DNA of 64,000 nt from Betaproteobacteria bacterium (GTDB taxonomy: Bacteria > Pseudomonadota > Gammaproteobacteria > Burkholderiales > Casimicrobiaceae). Of the stretch, positions 8,059-17,543 are shown piece after piece (position 1 is the first letter of the stretch; each line of letters begins with the position of its first letter). Where the stretch lies: NCBI GenBank assembly GCA_016720425.1, contig JADKKQ010000001.1:248001-312000 (forward strand), given 5' to 3'. A program made the translations under genes and the position numbers. The notes below the pieces were generated by a model, which saw nothing but the letters and a program-made list of their open reading frames with translations, did no database searches and was not told the origin of the DNA.

Positions 8059-9348
8059 ATGTGGGCCAATAGCATCCGCCGTGCCGTCTTGGGCTTCGTC
8101 GCCGCCGTCGCGTCCGGCATCGCGCTGGCGCAGGCGCCGGTCGAGGTCTCGTTCTATTACCCGGTCGCCGTCGGCGGGCCGATCACCAAGCTCGTCGACG
8201 GACTCGCGGCCGACTTCGAGAAGGAGAACCCCGGGATCAAGCTGAAGCCGATCTACACCGGCACCTACCAGGACTCGATCACCAAGGCGCTGACCGCGGT
8301 GAAGAGCGGCGAGCCGCCGGTGACGTCGATCCTGCTGTCGACCGACATGTACACGCTGATCGACGAGGACGCGATCGTCCCCTTCGACGACCTCGTCAAG
8401 ACGCCCGAGGACCAGGCGTGGCTGAAGAGCTTCTACCCGGCGTTCATGGAGAACAGCCAGACCGGCGGCAAGACCTGGGGCATCCCGTTCCAGCGCTCGA
8501 CGATCGTCCTCTACTACAACAAGGAGCTGTTCAAGGAAGCCGGGCTCGACCCGAACCGGCCGCCGCAGAACTGGAAGGAGCAGGTCGAGTACGCGCAGAA
8601 GCTCACCAAACGCGACGCCTCCGGCAAGGTGACGCAGTGGGGGCTGCAGATCCCGTCCTCGGGCTTCCCGTACTGGCTGTTCCAGGCATTGGCGATCCAG
8701 GCCGGCACCAACCTGATGAACGCCACCGGCACGCAGACCTACTACGACCGCCCCGAGGTGATCGAGGGGCTGACCTACTGGGTCGACCTGGTGAAGAAGC
8801 ACAAGGTCCACCCGGAAGGCATCGTCGAATGGGGTTCGACGCCGAAGGACTTCTTCGAGAAGAAGGTGGCGATGGTGTGGACGACGACCGGCAACCTGAC
8901 CAACGTGCGCACCAATGCCAAGTTCGACTTCGGCGTGGCGATGCTGCCGGCGGGCAAGCAGCGCGGCAGCCCGACCGGCGGCGGCAACTTCTACGTCTAC
9001 AAGAAGGCGACGCCGGCGCAGCGCGAGGCGGCGTTCAGGTTCATCAAGTGGATCACCACGCCGCAGCGCGCCGCGCAGTGGGGCATCGACACCGGCTACG
9101 TCGCGGTGCGCGCCGACGCCTGGGAGACGCCGGCGATGAAGCAGTACGTCGCCGGCTTCCCGGCCGCCGCGGTCGCCCGCGACCAGCTGCCGTACGCCAA
9201 GGCCGAGCTGTCGACGCACGACAACCAGCGCGTGACCAAGGCGCTGAACGACGGCCTGCAGGCGGCGCTCACCGGCGCCAAGACGCCCGAGCAGGCGATG
9301 AAGGACGCGCAGCGCGAAGCCGAGCGGCTGTTGCGCTCGTTCAGGTAA
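8059..9348 (+). CDS. ugpB: ABC transporter periplasmic substrate-binding protein, UgpB-like
   Basis: This family 1 extracellular solute-binding protein has 429 aa. An N-terminal signal peptide ends near ASGIALAQA. The start of the mature protein, VEVSFYYPVAVGGPITKLVD, followed by FEKENPGIKLKPIYTGTYQD, resembles glycerol-3-phosphate/glycerophosphodiester-binding UgpB proteins. The ATG is preceded by GGGAGG with proper spacing. It sits between the ATPase and two permease genes. The ligand is inferred, not proven: a sugar or glycerol-phosphate-type compound. Confidence 0.85.
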   Translation: MWANSIRRAVLGFVAAVASGIALAQAPVEVSFYYPVAVGGPITKLVDGLAADFEKENPGIKLKPIYTGTYQDSITKALTAVKSGEPPVTSILLSTDMYTLIDEDAIVPFDDLVKTPEDQAWLKSFYPAFMENSQTGGKTWGIPFQRSTIVLYYNKELFKEAGLDPNRPPQNWKEQVEYAQKLTKRDASGKVTQWGLQIPSSGFPYWLFQALAIQAGTNLMNATGTQTYYDRPEVIEGLTYWVDLVKKHKVHPEGIVEWGSTPKDFFEKKVAMVWTTTGNLTNVRTNAKFDFGVAMLPAGKQRGSPTGGGNFYVYKKATPAQREAAFRFIKWITTPQRAAQWGIDTGYVAVRADAWETPAMKQYVAGFPAAAVARDQLPYAKAELSTHDNQRVTKALNDGLQAALTGAKTPEQAMKDAQREAERLLRSFR

Positions 9349-9403
9349 CGCGGATGCGCGGCGCAGCGTCGAGAGCACTGCGCCGCGCGCAGCCGACCGG
9401 GCG

Positions 9404-10279
9404 ATGACGCGGCAGATGCAATGGCTGTACGGATGGCTGCTGGTGCTGCCGGCGGCGGCGCTGCTGGCACTCTTCACGCACTATCCGGCGATTGCCACCG
9501 CGTGGCACAGCTTCCATTCGACGCCCAAGGGCGCGCGGCCGGCGGTGTTCGTCGGCGGCGACAACTACCGGCTGCTCGTCGACGACCCGATCTTCTGGCA
9601 GTCGCTGACCAACAATCTCTGGTACGCGCTGGGCACGATCCCCGCGTCGATCGGCCTGGCGCTGCTGATGGCGACCTGGGTCAACGGGCGGCTGCCCGGC
9701 CGCGGCTTCCTGCGGCTCGCCTTCTTCACGCCGACGATCCTGCCGATGATCGCGGTGGCGAACATCTGGCTGTTCTTCTACACCCCCGAGTACGGCCTGC
9801 TCGAGCAGATCACCAAGGGCCTGGGCTTCGCCAGCCACAACTGGCTCGGGAGCAAGGGCTCGGCGCTGGGGGCGCTGATGGTCGTGGCGGTGTGGAAGGA
9901 GGCCGGCTTCTTCATGATCTTCTACCTGGCGGCGCTGCAGTCGATGTCGCCCAACCTCGCCGAGGCGGCGGCGATCGAGGGCGCGTCGCGCTGGTACTTC
10001 TTCCGCCGCGTGACCTTTCCGCTGCTGATGCCGACCACGCTGTTCGTGCTGGTCAACGCGGTGATCAACGCCTTCCGGATGGTCGACCACGTCGTCGTGA
10101 TGACGCGTGGCGGGCCCGACAACGCGACCGAGCTGCTGCTCTACTACATCTACGAGATCGGCTTCCGCTTCTGGGACACCGCCTACGCGGCGGTGCTGAC
10201 GATGGTGCTGCTGGCGATCCTGGGAACGGTCGCGCTGGCACAGTTCTGGTTCATCGGCCGGCGGGTGCATTACCAATGA
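9404..10279 (+). CDS. ugpA: ABC transporter permease, UgpA-like
   Basis: First inner-membrane permease of the importer (291 aa) with six predicted helices. The EAA loop that contacts the ATPase reads EAAAIEGASRWYFFRRVTFP. The conserved end of the family, MTRGGPDNATELLLYYIYE, matches the glycerol-3-phosphate/sugar permease UgpA/MalF class. Start ATG 9404 follows the binding-protein gene by 55 nt. It pairs with the permease 34 nt downstream. Confidence 0.85.
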   Translation: MTRQMQWLYGWLLVLPAAALLALFTHYPAIATAWHSFHSTPKGARPAVFVGGDNYRLLVDDPIFWQSLTNNLWYALGTIPASIGLALLMATWVNGRLPGRGFLRLAFFTPTILPMIAVANIWLFFYTPEYGLLEQITKGLGFASHNWLGSKGSALGALMVVAVWKEAGFFMIFYLAALQSMSPNLAEAAAIEGASRWYFFRRVTFPLLMPTTLFVLVNAVINAFRMVDHVVVMTRGGPDNATELLLYYIYEIGFRFWDTAYAAVLTMVLLAILGTVALAQFWFIGRRVHYQ

Positions 10280-10313
10280 CCGCTGCCGTCGCAGCAGGCG
10301 CGGGAGCGCAACC

Positions 10314-11141
10314 TTGAGCGCCGTCCACCGGGCGCGGGGTGCGGTGTTCGGCCTCGAGACCGCGGCGGCGTGGCTCCTCGGCCTGCTGTGGGTGCTGCCG
10401 CTCGTCTACGCGTTCTGGGCCGCGTTCCATCCGGGCGAGTTCTCGACGCGGTTCGTGCTGACCGCGCCGCTGACGCTGGACAACTTCGCCAAGGCCTGGG
10501 CGGCCGCGCCGTTCGCCCGCTATTTCGTCAACACCGTGCTGCTGGTGACGACGGTGCTCGCCGCGCAACTGGTGCTGGTCACGCTCGCCGCCTACGCGTT
10601 CGCGCGCTTCGAGTTTCCGGGGCGCAACCTGCTGTTCGCGCTGGTGCTGGTGCAGTTGATGATCATGCCCGACGTGCTGATCGTCGAGAACTACCGGACG
10701 ATGAGCGCGCTCGGGCTGAAGGACACGATCCTCGCCATCGGCCTGCCGTACATGGCGAGCGCGTTCGGGATCTTCCTGCTGCGCCAGACCTTCAAGACCA
10801 TTCCGCGCGAGCTCGACGAGGCTGCGCGGGTCGAAGGCTGCTCGCCGCTGCAGGTGCTGTGGAAGGTGTACGTGCCGCTGGCCCGGCCGGTGTACCTCGC
10901 CTACGCGCTGGTCAGCGTCTCGTACCACTGGAACAACTTCCTCTGGCCGCTGATCATCACCAACTCGGTCGAGTCGCGGCCGCTGACCGTCGGTCTGCAG
11001 GTGTTCGCCTCCACCGACCAGGGCATCGACTGGTCGATCATCACCGCGGCGACGCTGCTGACCTCGGGGCCGCTGCTCGTCGCCTTCCTCCTCTTCCAGC
11101 GGCAGTTCGTGCAGTCGTTCATGCGGGCGGGCATCAAATGA
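10314..11141 (+). CDS. ugpE: ABC transporter permease, UgpE-like
   Basis: Second permease of the CUT1 importer (275 aa), MalG/UgpE type. The EAA motif is ELDEAARVEGCSPLQVLWKVY. The start is a TTG at 10314 with GGGAG about 8 nt upstream; no ATG is available before the first helix. Its TGA overlaps the ATG of the following phosphodiesterase gene (ATGA), so the nuclease-like gene is translationally coupled to the transporter. Confidence 0.83.
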   Translation: MSAVHRARGAVFGLETAAAWLLGLLWVLPLVYAFWAAFHPGEFSTRFVLTAPLTLDNFAKAWAAAPFARYFVNTVLLVTTVLAAQLVLVTLAAYAFARFEFPGRNLLFALVLVQLMIMPDVLIVENYRTMSALGLKDTILAIGLPYMASAFGIFLLRQTFKTIPRELDEAARVEGCSPLQVLWKVYVPLARPVYLAYALVSVSYHWNNFLWPLIITNSVESRPLTVGLQVFASTDQGIDWSIITAATLLTSGPLLVAFLLFQRQFVQSFMRAGIK

Positions 11142-11995
11142 AGCTGATCACCTGGAACACGCAGTGGTGCTGCGGCATCGACGGTCGCGTCGACCCGGCG
11201 CGCATCGTCGCCGAGGCGAAGCGCCTCGCCGACTTCGACGTGCTGTGCCTGCAGGAGGTCGCCGACCACTTCCCGCATCCGCGGCTCGCCGGCAGCGCCG
11301 GCGAGGACCAGTTCGCGGTGCTCGCCGCGCTGCTGCCCGGGTACACCCCGATTCCCGGCGTCGCCGTCGACCATCCCGGAGACGACGGCCGCCGGCGGCG
11401 ATTCGGCAACATGATCCTGTCGCGCCTTCCCGTGCGCCAGGTGTTCCGGCACCTGCTCCCCTTTCCGGTCGACCCGGGCGTCGACGGCATGCCGCGGATC
11501 GCCGTCGAGGCGACCGTGGTCGCGCCGTTCGGCGAGCTGCGGGTGATCACCACGCACCTCGAGTGGTACTCGCAGAAGCAGCGCAGCGCCCAGGTGCAGG
11601 CGTTGCGCGCGATCTACGCCGACGGTCACGCGCACGCCCGCCGCGGCTCGGTCACCGACGAGAGCGGCGGCCCGTTCACCACCTTCCGGCGCCCCGCCGC
11701 GACGCTGATCTGCGGCGACTTCAACCTCGAGCCCGAGGATCCCGACCACGGCCGGATGCTGGCGCCCTTCGACGACGGCACCGCTCCGCTCTCCGACTGC
11801 TGGACGCTCACCCATCCGGGCGTTGCGCACCCGTCGACCTTCTGCATCCACAGCAAGATGGTTCCCGGCGGGCCCGAGATGCACTGCGATTTCATCTTCG
11901 TCAGCGAGGAGTTGAAGGCGCGCGTGCGCACGCTGCAGGTCGACCAGGAGACCCAGGCGTCCGACCACCAGCCGCTGGTGCTGGAGCTCGGCTGA
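11138..11995 (+). CDS. Endonuclease/exonuclease/phosphatase (EEP) family phosphodiesterase
   Basis: This 285-aa protein has the EEP superfamily metal-dependent phosphodiesterase fold. Core motifs in order are the N-terminal TWNTQW (Asn), CLQEV (metal-binding Glu), ITTHLEW (catalytic His), CGDFNLEP (Asp/Asn) and the C-terminal ASDHQPLVLEL (Asp-His). No signal peptide is seen, so it is likely cytoplasmic. Coupling to the importer by a 4-bp overlap places it where E. coli ugp has the glycerophosphodiesterase ugpQ, which belongs to an unrelated family. A role in hydrolysing the imported phosphodiester is therefore an inference from position. Confidence 0.8.
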   Translation: MKLITWNTQWCCGIDGRVDPARIVAEAKRLADFDVLCLQEVADHFPHPRLAGSAGEDQFAVLAALLPGYTPIPGVAVDHPGDDGRRRRFGNMILSRLPVRQVFRHLLPFPVDPGVDGMPRIAVEATVVAPFGELRVITTHLEWYSQKQRSAQVQALRAIYADGHAHARRGSVTDESGGPFTTFRRPAATLICGDFNLEPEDPDHGRMLAPFDDGTAPLSDCWTLTHPGVAHPSTFCIHSKMVPGGPEMHCDFIFVSEELKARVRTLQVDQETQASDHQPLVLELG

Positions 11996-12037
11996 GATCG
12001 GCCCGTCATTGAGCGGCGAGGAGCGGGCCTCCTTCAT

Positions 12038-12159
12038 GTAGGAGCGGCTTCAGCCGCGAAGGCTTGTTTGCGACGCCATTCGCGGCTGAAGCCGCTCCCA
12101 CAGACGCTCCCGGAGCCGTCCCTATTCACGCAGGATTCGCGGCTGAAGCCGCTCCTGCA
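12038..12159 (+). repeat. Cluster of three REP-like palindromic repeats
   Basis: Three copies of GGAGCGGCTTCAGCCGCGAA or its reverse complement lie at 12041-12060 (forward), 12079-12098 (inverted) and about 12135-12155 (inverted). Each unit is itself a GC-rich hairpin (CGGCTTCAGCCG), and the facing copies can pair with each other. The cluster lies between the EEP phosphodiesterase and the glycosyltransferase. A second cluster occurs at 49.8 kb. Confidence 0.8.
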
Positions 12160-12221
12160 GCCGACTCGGCGCATGCAGGTCATTCAGCGCCGACGCAACA
12201 CTCGAGTCGCGTCCGGCTAAA

Positions 12222-15200
12222 ATGGCGAAGTTCGGCGAGTCTCCGCTCGCCTTCGCCTCCATCTTGAAGTTCCCCGCCGCCCTCCCCGAATCCGCGCAGC
12301 GCGAAGCGCTCGCCCGCATCGGTGGCGCCGGGCGCCCGGCGATCGTCATGGTCGCGCACGGCTGGGGCGGCGGCGTGCGTCGCCACGTCGACGATCTGGC
12401 GGCACTGATCGCCGATCGCTGCGAGGTCTTCCACCTGCTGCCCGCCGGCGGCGGCCAGGTGGCGCTGCATCGCCACGGCGGCGCGCTGGCGCTGTATTTC
12501 ACCCTGCCCGCGGACGGCGCGGCGCTGGCGGCGTTGCTGCGGTCGCTGTCCGTCGTCCGGTTCCACTTCCACCACGTCCACGGGCTGCCGCAGTCGGTAT
12601 TCGAGCTGCCGCGCTCGACCGGGGTTCCCTACGACTGCACGCTGCACGACTACTTTGCGTTCTGCCCGCAGCACCAGCTCGTCGACGTCGCCGGCCGCTA
12701 CTGTGGCGAGCCCGACGAAGCGGGATGCCGGGACTGCCTGGCGCAGCGCGCGCCGCAGTGGCCGCTCGACATCGTCGAGTGGCGCGAGCTCTTCGGCGGA
12801 TTCCTCGCCGGTGCCGAGCGCGTCATCGCCCCGGTCGAGGATGTCCGCCGGCGTTTCCGGCGCCACTTCGCGAACCTGCCGATCGTCGTCTGGCCGCATC
12901 CGGAGCCGGCGGCCGCGCTGCCGGGGCGTCCCTGCCGCGTCGCGACGCTCGGGCTGCTGTCGCCGGCCAAGGGGCTGGACGTGGTCGTCGGCTGCGCGGA
13001 GGACGCGAGGGCGCGCAGCCTGCCGCTGTCCTTCCGGATCATCGGGGCGACGACGACCCCGCTGCCGGAGCTGCCGGGTGGCCTGCTGTCGTCGACCGGC
13101 GAGTACGAGGACGCCGAATTGCCGGGGCTGCTCGCCGCCGAGGCGCCCGACGTCCTGCTGTTCGCCGCGCAGTGGCCCGAGACCTATTCGTACACGCTGT
13201 CGGCGGCGCTGGCCGCGGGCCTGCCGATCGTCGCCTCGGCCTTCGGCGCGTTCGCCGAGCGTCTCGCCGGCGTCCCGCAGGCGCGGCTGTTGCCGTGGGA
13301 CGCGCCGGCTGCCGTGTGGAACGACGCGTTGCTGGAGGCGGCGGCAGCGCGCGCTCCGCGGGCCGCCGCTGCCGGCGCGACCGGCGCGACCGGCGCATCG
13401 CCGCCGGAGGCCTACGTCGCGTGCTATCTGGACGCGTTGCCGTCGACCCCGGAGCCCGCGCGGACGCCGCTGCCGGAACTCGACAGCCGCCACTTTCAGC
13501 CTCCGGTCGCCGCCGATCCGCAGCCTCTGTCGCTGCCCGAGCTCTACCGCGCCGGCGTGCTCTGCGGGCTGGCCGAGGCGCGCGCCGAGTTCGTGCGGCG
13601 GATCGACGTCGCCGAGCGCGACCTGCAGCGCGAGAACGGCCTGCGCGAGCGCGAGCGACGCGACATGCAGCGCGAGTACGAGCGCCAGCAGTTCCTGCTG
13701 GTCGCGGCACGCGAGCGCGTCGCCGCGCTGGAGTCGTCGACCAGCTGGCGCCTGACCGCGCCGCTGCGCAGCGTGATCCACCGGATGAAGGTCGGCAGCG
13801 CGCAGTTCCGCGCCCGCTGGATCGGCGCGCGGCGCACGCCGCGGCAGGCGAGCCTGGCGCTGACCATCCTGCGCGACGACGGCGCCCGCGCGCTGGCCCG
13901 CCGGCTGTGGACCAAGTTCGTGCGCCCGCGGCGTTTCCGGCCGAAGGCCTTCGCGCCCTGCGCCCTCGAGACCGAGGTGACGCCGCTCGCGCTGCCGCCG
14001 CCCGACGGCGCGCCGCGGGTGTCGATCCTGATCCCGGTCTACGGCAAGCCGCTGCTCACGTTCAGCTGCCTCAGGAGCATCGCCCTCAACACCGCGGCGG
14101 GCAGCTACGAGGTGGTCGTGCTGGACGACGCTTCGCCGGAACCCGCGTCGATTGCGCTGGCGCCGGTGACCGGCGCCCGGATCGAGCGCAACCCCGAGAA
14201 CCTGGGTTTCCTGCGCACCTGCAACCGTGCGGCGACGCTCGCCCGCGGCGAGATGCTGGTCTTCCTCAACAACGACACGCTGGTGACCGCCGGCTGGCTC
14301 GACGCGCTGCTCGCGGTCTTCGCGCAGCGTCCCGACGCGGGCCTGGTCGGCGCCAAGCTGATCTACCCCGACGGGCGGCTGCAGGAAGCGGGCGGCATCG
14401 TCTGGCGCGACGGCTCGGCGTGGAACGACGGCCGCGACGGCGATCCGGACCGCCCCGAGCACAATTACCTGCGCGAGGTCGACTACTGCTCGGGCGCCTG
14501 CCTGGCGATTTCCGCACGGCTCTTCCGCGAGCTGGGCGGGTTCGACACCCGGTACGCGCCGGCGTACTACGAGGACACCGACCTCGCGTTCGAGGTGCGC
14601 GCCGCGGGGCGCAAGGTCTACTACCAGCCCGCGGCGACGATCGTGCACTTCGAGGGGCAGACCTCGGGCACCGACGAGGGTGCCGGCGTCAAGCAGCACC
14701 AGGTGATCAACCAGGCGAAGTTCGCGCAGAAGTGGGCGGGCGAACTCACCGCGCACCGCTCGAACGGCCTGCTGGTCTGGGCGGAACGCGACCGCCACGC
14801 GCGCCGCCGGGTGCTGGTCGTCGAGGCCTGCATGCTGACCCCCGACCAGGACTCGGGTTCGATGCGCATGCTGGCGCTGCTCGAGATCCTGGTCGAGCAG
14901 GGGTGCAAGGTCACCTTCGCCGCCGACAGCCTCGAATATCGCCAGCCCTACGTCCGCGACCTGCAGCAGCGCGGCGTCGAGGTCGTGTTCCATCCGTACG
15001 CGACGTCGATCTCCGAGCTCCTCGGCACGCGCGGCGTCGAGTTCGACCTGATCGTCATCGCCCGCCACTACATCGCCGAGAAGCACATGGACGCGGTGCG
15101 CGCGTTCGCGCCGCAGGCGCTGCTGGTGTTCGACACCGTCGACCTGCACTTCCTGCGCGAGGAGCGGCTCGCCGAGCTCGCGGGCGGCGCGGCGGCCAAG

Positions 15201-15917
15201 GCGGCCGCGCAGGCGACGCGCGCCGCCGAACTGGCGCTGATCGCCAAGGCCGACGTCACGCTGGTCGTGTCGCCGATCGAGCAGAAGCTGCTCGCGGCGG
15301 CGCTGCCGCAGGCCCGCGTGCGGGTGCTGTCCAACGTCCACGAGCTCCTGCCCGGCGGCAAGCCCTGGGCCGAGCGCGAGGGCCTCGTGTTCATCGGCGG
15401 CTTCCAGCATCCGCCCAACACCGACGCCGTGCTCTGGTACGCGCGGGAGATCCTGCCGCACGTCCGCCGGCTGCTGCCCGGCGTGAAGACGACGATCGTC
15501 GGCGCCGATCCGCCGGCGACGATCCGCGCGCTGGCGGCCGACGACCTGGTCATCACCGGCTACGTCCCCGACGTCGCGCCGTGGTTCACCGGCTGCCGGG
15601 TGTCGATCGCGCCGCTGCGCTACGGTGCCGGCGTCAAGGGCAAGGTGAACCTCGCGATGAGCTACGGCCTGCCGGTGGTGGCGACGCCGGCGTCGGTCGA
15701 GGGCATGTCGCTGACGCCCGGCGACGACGTGCTGGTCGCCGACGGCGCCGCAGCGTTCGCCGAGGCGATCGCCCGGCTCTACGGCGATCAGGCGCTGTGG
15801 GAGCGCCTGGCCGCCGGCGGGCGGGCGAACATCCGCACGCACTTCTCGCGCGACGTCGCGCGCGCGGCACTCGAGGAGCTGCTGGTGCTGACCTCCGGGT
15901 CTTCCAGCGGAAAGTGA
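12222..15917 (+). CDS. Large three-domain glycosyltransferase (GT4-GT2-GT4)
   Basis: This 1231-aa protein seems to combine three transferase domains. Residues about 40-400 resemble a GT4 Rossmann-type domain (MVAHGWGGGVRRHVDDL), followed by a charged coiled-coil linker around 450-520. Residues about 595-850 form a GT2 domain, with VSILIPVYG, VVLDDAS, the ENLGFLRTCN segment, the acidic FLNNDTLV near 682 and YYEDTDLAFEVR. Residues about 862-1225 form a second GT4 domain with GFQHPPNTDAVLW and GAGVKGKVNLAMSYGLPVVAT. No transmembrane segment is seen. Such proteins assemble O-antigen or capsule-like glycans, yet no other polysaccharide genes adjoin it. The ATG at 12222 has a weak ribosome site. 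Confidence 0.85.
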   Translation: MAKFGESPLAFASILKFPAALPESAQREALARIGGAGRPAIVMVAHGWGGGVRRHVDDLAALIADRCEVFHLLPAGGGQVALHRHGGALALYFTLPADGAALAALLRSLSVVRFHFHHVHGLPQSVFELPRSTGVPYDCTLHDYFAFCPQHQLVDVAGRYCGEPDEAGCRDCLAQRAPQWPLDIVEWRELFGGFLAGAERVIAPVEDVRRRFRRHFANLPIVVWPHPEPAAALPGRPCRVATLGLLSPAKGLDVVVGCAEDARARSLPLSFRIIGATTTPLPELPGGLLSSTGEYEDAELPGLLAAEAPDVLLFAAQWPETYSYTLSAALAAGLPIVASAFGAFAERLAGVPQARLLPWDAPAAVWNDALLEAAAARAPRAAAAGATGATGASPPEAYVACYLDALPSTPEPARTPLPELDSRHFQPPVAADPQPLSLPELYRAGVLCGLAEARAEFVRRIDVAERDLQRENGLRERERRDMQREYERQQFLLVAARERVAALESSTSWRLTAPLRSVIHRMKVGSAQFRARWIGARRTPRQASLALTILRDDGARALARRLWTKFVRPRRFRPKAFAPCALETEVTPLALPPPDGAPRVSILIPVYGKPLLTFSCLRSIALNTAAGSYEVVVLDDASPEPASIALAPVTGARIERNPENLGFLRTCNRAATLARGEMLVFLNNDTLVTAGWLDALLAVFAQRPDAGLVGAKLIYPDGRLQEAGGIVWRDGSAWNDGRDGDPDRPEHNYLREVDYCSGACLAISARLFRELGGFDTRYAPAYYEDTDLAFEVRAAGRKVYYQPAATIVHFEGQTSGTDEGAGVKQHQVINQAKFAQKWAGELTAHRSNGLLVWAERDRHARRRVLVVEACMLTPDQDSGSMRMLALLEILVEQGCKVTFAADSLEYRQPYVRDLQQRGVEVVFHPYATSISELLGTRGVEFDLIVIARHYIAEKHMDAVRAFAPQALLVFDTVDLHFLREERLAELAGGAAAKAAAQATRAAELALIAKADVTLVVSPIEQKLLAAALPQARVRVLSNVHELLPGGKPWAEREGLVFIGGFQHPPNTDAVLWYAREILPHVRRLLPGVKTTIVGADPPATIRALAADDLVITGYVPDVAPWFTGCRVSIAPLRYGAGVKGKVNLAMSYGLPVVATPASVEGMSLTPGDDVLVADGAAAFAEAIARLYGDQALWERLAAGGRANIRTHFSRDVARAALEELLVLTSGSSSGK

Positions 15918-15942
15918 CGCGCGCCGCGCCCCGCCTGGCGCG

Positions 15943-16683
15943 TCAGTGCTTGCGGAAGACGAGGTCCCAGACGCCGTGGCCGAGCTTCAGGCCGCGGGCC
16001 TCGAACTTGGTCAACGGGCGGTAGGTCGGACGCGGCGCGAAATCGGCTGCCGTGTTCGCGAGCAGCGGTTCGGCCTGCAGCGTCGCCAGCGCTTCGTGCG
16101 CGTAGTCTTCCCAGTCGGTGGCCACGTGCAGGTAGCCGCCGGGCGCCAGCCGTCGCGCCAGCTCGTGGACGAAGCCCGATTTCAGCAGCCGCCGCTTGTG
16201 GTGGCGCTTCTTCGGCCAGGGATCGGGGAAGAAGACGTGAATGCCGGCGAGCGAGGCGACGGGGATCATCGCCGCGACGACGTCGACGGCGTCGTGACGG
16301 ATCACGCGCACGTTGTTCAGTTCCTGCGCGGCGACCTGCTTCAGCAGGCTGCCCACGCCCGGCGCGTGGACCTCGACGCCGAGGAAATCGTCGTTCGGCC
16401 GCGCGGCGGCAATGGCGGCGGTGGTCTCGCCCATCCCGCAGCCGATCTCGAGCACGCGCGGCGCGCGGCGGCCGAAGGCGCGGTCGAAATCGAGCGGCGC
16501 GGCGGCGAACGGCAGGCCGAAGCGCGGGAACAGCTCGTCGAGCGCGCGCTGCTGGGCCGCCGACATCCGGCCCTGGCGCAGCACGAAACTGCGCACCGGC
16601 CGGTGGTGTGCCGACGTGGGACCGGCTTCCGCGACCGCCGGCGCGCCGGTCGCCGCCGCAAGCTTGTCGGGCGCGGCGCTCAA
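15943..16683 (-). CDS. trmB: tRNA (guanine-N7-)-methyltransferase
   Basis: This enzyme methylates G46 in the tRNA variable loop with S-adenosylmethionine. Signatures are VLEIGCGMGETT (SAM site), FLGVEVHAPGVGSLL, the family hallmark FPDPWPKKRHHKRRL, and the C-terminal TKFEARGLKLGHGVWDL. At 246 aa it is normal. The frame is open far upstream, but the likely start is TTG 16683, which overlaps the stop of the preceding gene (TTGA). It converges on the large glycosyltransferase with a 25-nt gap. Confidence 0.92.
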   Translation of the reverse strand: MSAAPDKLAAATGAPAVAEAGPTSAHHRPVRSFVLRQGRMSAAQQRALDELFPRFGLPFAAAPLDFDRAFGRRAPRVLEIGCGMGETTAAIAAARPNDDFLGVEVHAPGVGSLLKQVAAQELNNVRVIRHDAVDVVAAMIPVASLAGIHVFFPDPWPKKRHHKRRLLKSGFVHELARRLAPGGYLHVATDWEDYAHEALATLQAEPLLANTAADFAPRPTYRPLTKFEARGLKLGHGVWDLVFRKH

Positions 16684-17378
16684 CGGGCCGGGGCCCGCGA
16701 CCAGTCGGGGGCGGCGAGCCGGCGGTCGAGCGACTTCGGCGCCGCGGCGCCGACCGGCGTGTAATCGACGCGGATCGTGTCGGCGTTCTTCCACGTGGCG
16801 ACCGCGTCGGTCCAGGCTTCGGCCGGCTTCCAGAACAGGATCCGCGCGACCCCGTCGCTCGAAATCCGCCACACCGCGAGCTCGTTGACGCAGCGCGTCG
16901 CGCAGAAATCGGCGGTCACCAGATGCTGCCGGTCGGGGGCGACCTTTGGCTCGGCCGGCAGTTCCACCTTGCGGCCATTGGCCCGCTGCAGCAACGTGAA
17001 CGTCACGTCGTCGCCGACCGTCGTGTAGAGGAGGACGGCGTTGATCGCGCCGATGTAGTCCCACAGGCTGTGCGAGCGGCCCCCGACCGGGGCCTCGACG
17101 TCGGTGAAGGTGACGGCGCCGGAAGGGTAGAGCGAGACCTTGAGGTCCAGGCCGTCGCGCGTCGCCAGGTGCGGCAGGCGCTTCATCTGCTCGGTTTCGA
17201 CCAGGCGCCCGCAGTGGGCGGAGTCCTCGGCGTTGGCGCAGAGGGTCGCGAGCTCCTCGGTCGAGACCGGCGCCGCGACGGCCGCCGCGGCGAAGAGCCC
17301 CGCGGCGAGGGTCGCGCCGGCGCGCAGGCTGCGGAACATCGGAGGCGGCTGCTCGCGATGGAGATCGGGCGCATTCAT
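16680..17378 (-). CDS. Secreted protein of unknown function
   Basis: The 232-aa product has a signal-peptide-like segment at residues about 14-36 (MFRSLRAGATLAAGLFAAAA, then AVAA/P). The rest is soluble with two Cys pairs (CANAEDSAHC and CATRC), which suggests periplasmic disulfides. I do not recognise the family. ATG 17378 is used; ATG 17339 at the start of the signal peptide is an alternative. It overlaps the trmB start by 4 nt and so is probably co-transcribed with it. Confidence 0.65.
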   Translation of the reverse strand: MNAPDLHREQPPPMFRSLRAGATLAAGLFAAAAVAAPVSTEELATLCANAEDSAHCGRLVETEQMKRLPHLATRDGLDLKVSLYPSGAVTFTDVEAPVGGRSHSLWDYIGAINAVLLYTTVGDDVTFTLLQRANGRKVELPAEPKVAPDRQHLVTADFCATRCVNELAVWRISSDGVARILFWKPAEAWTDAVATWKNADTIRVDYTPVGAAAPKSLDRRLAAPDWSRAPAR

Positions 17379-17543
17379 GGCGCGGATTCTACCCTTTTGC
17401 GTGCGTGCCGCCTCGGGGCTGGACCGGACACCGCGATCGGTCGGACAATGCAGCCTTCGGTCGCGGCCGTCGCGTCACGCCTGGTCGCGGCGCCGGCGCG
17501 GCAGGCGCCGACCGTCACGACCCGGCAACGGCAAGGCATCCCG

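Noticed and set aside
12180..15842. 1220-codon open frame antisense to the large glycosyltransferase
   Set aside because: High GC codon bias leaves the antisense frame open; it has no motifs, while the sense frame shows three clear domains.
15943..17064. trmB reading frame extended to 373 codons
   Set aside because: The extra N-terminus is the shadow of the secreted-protein gene; the TTG at 16683 gives normal TrmB length.
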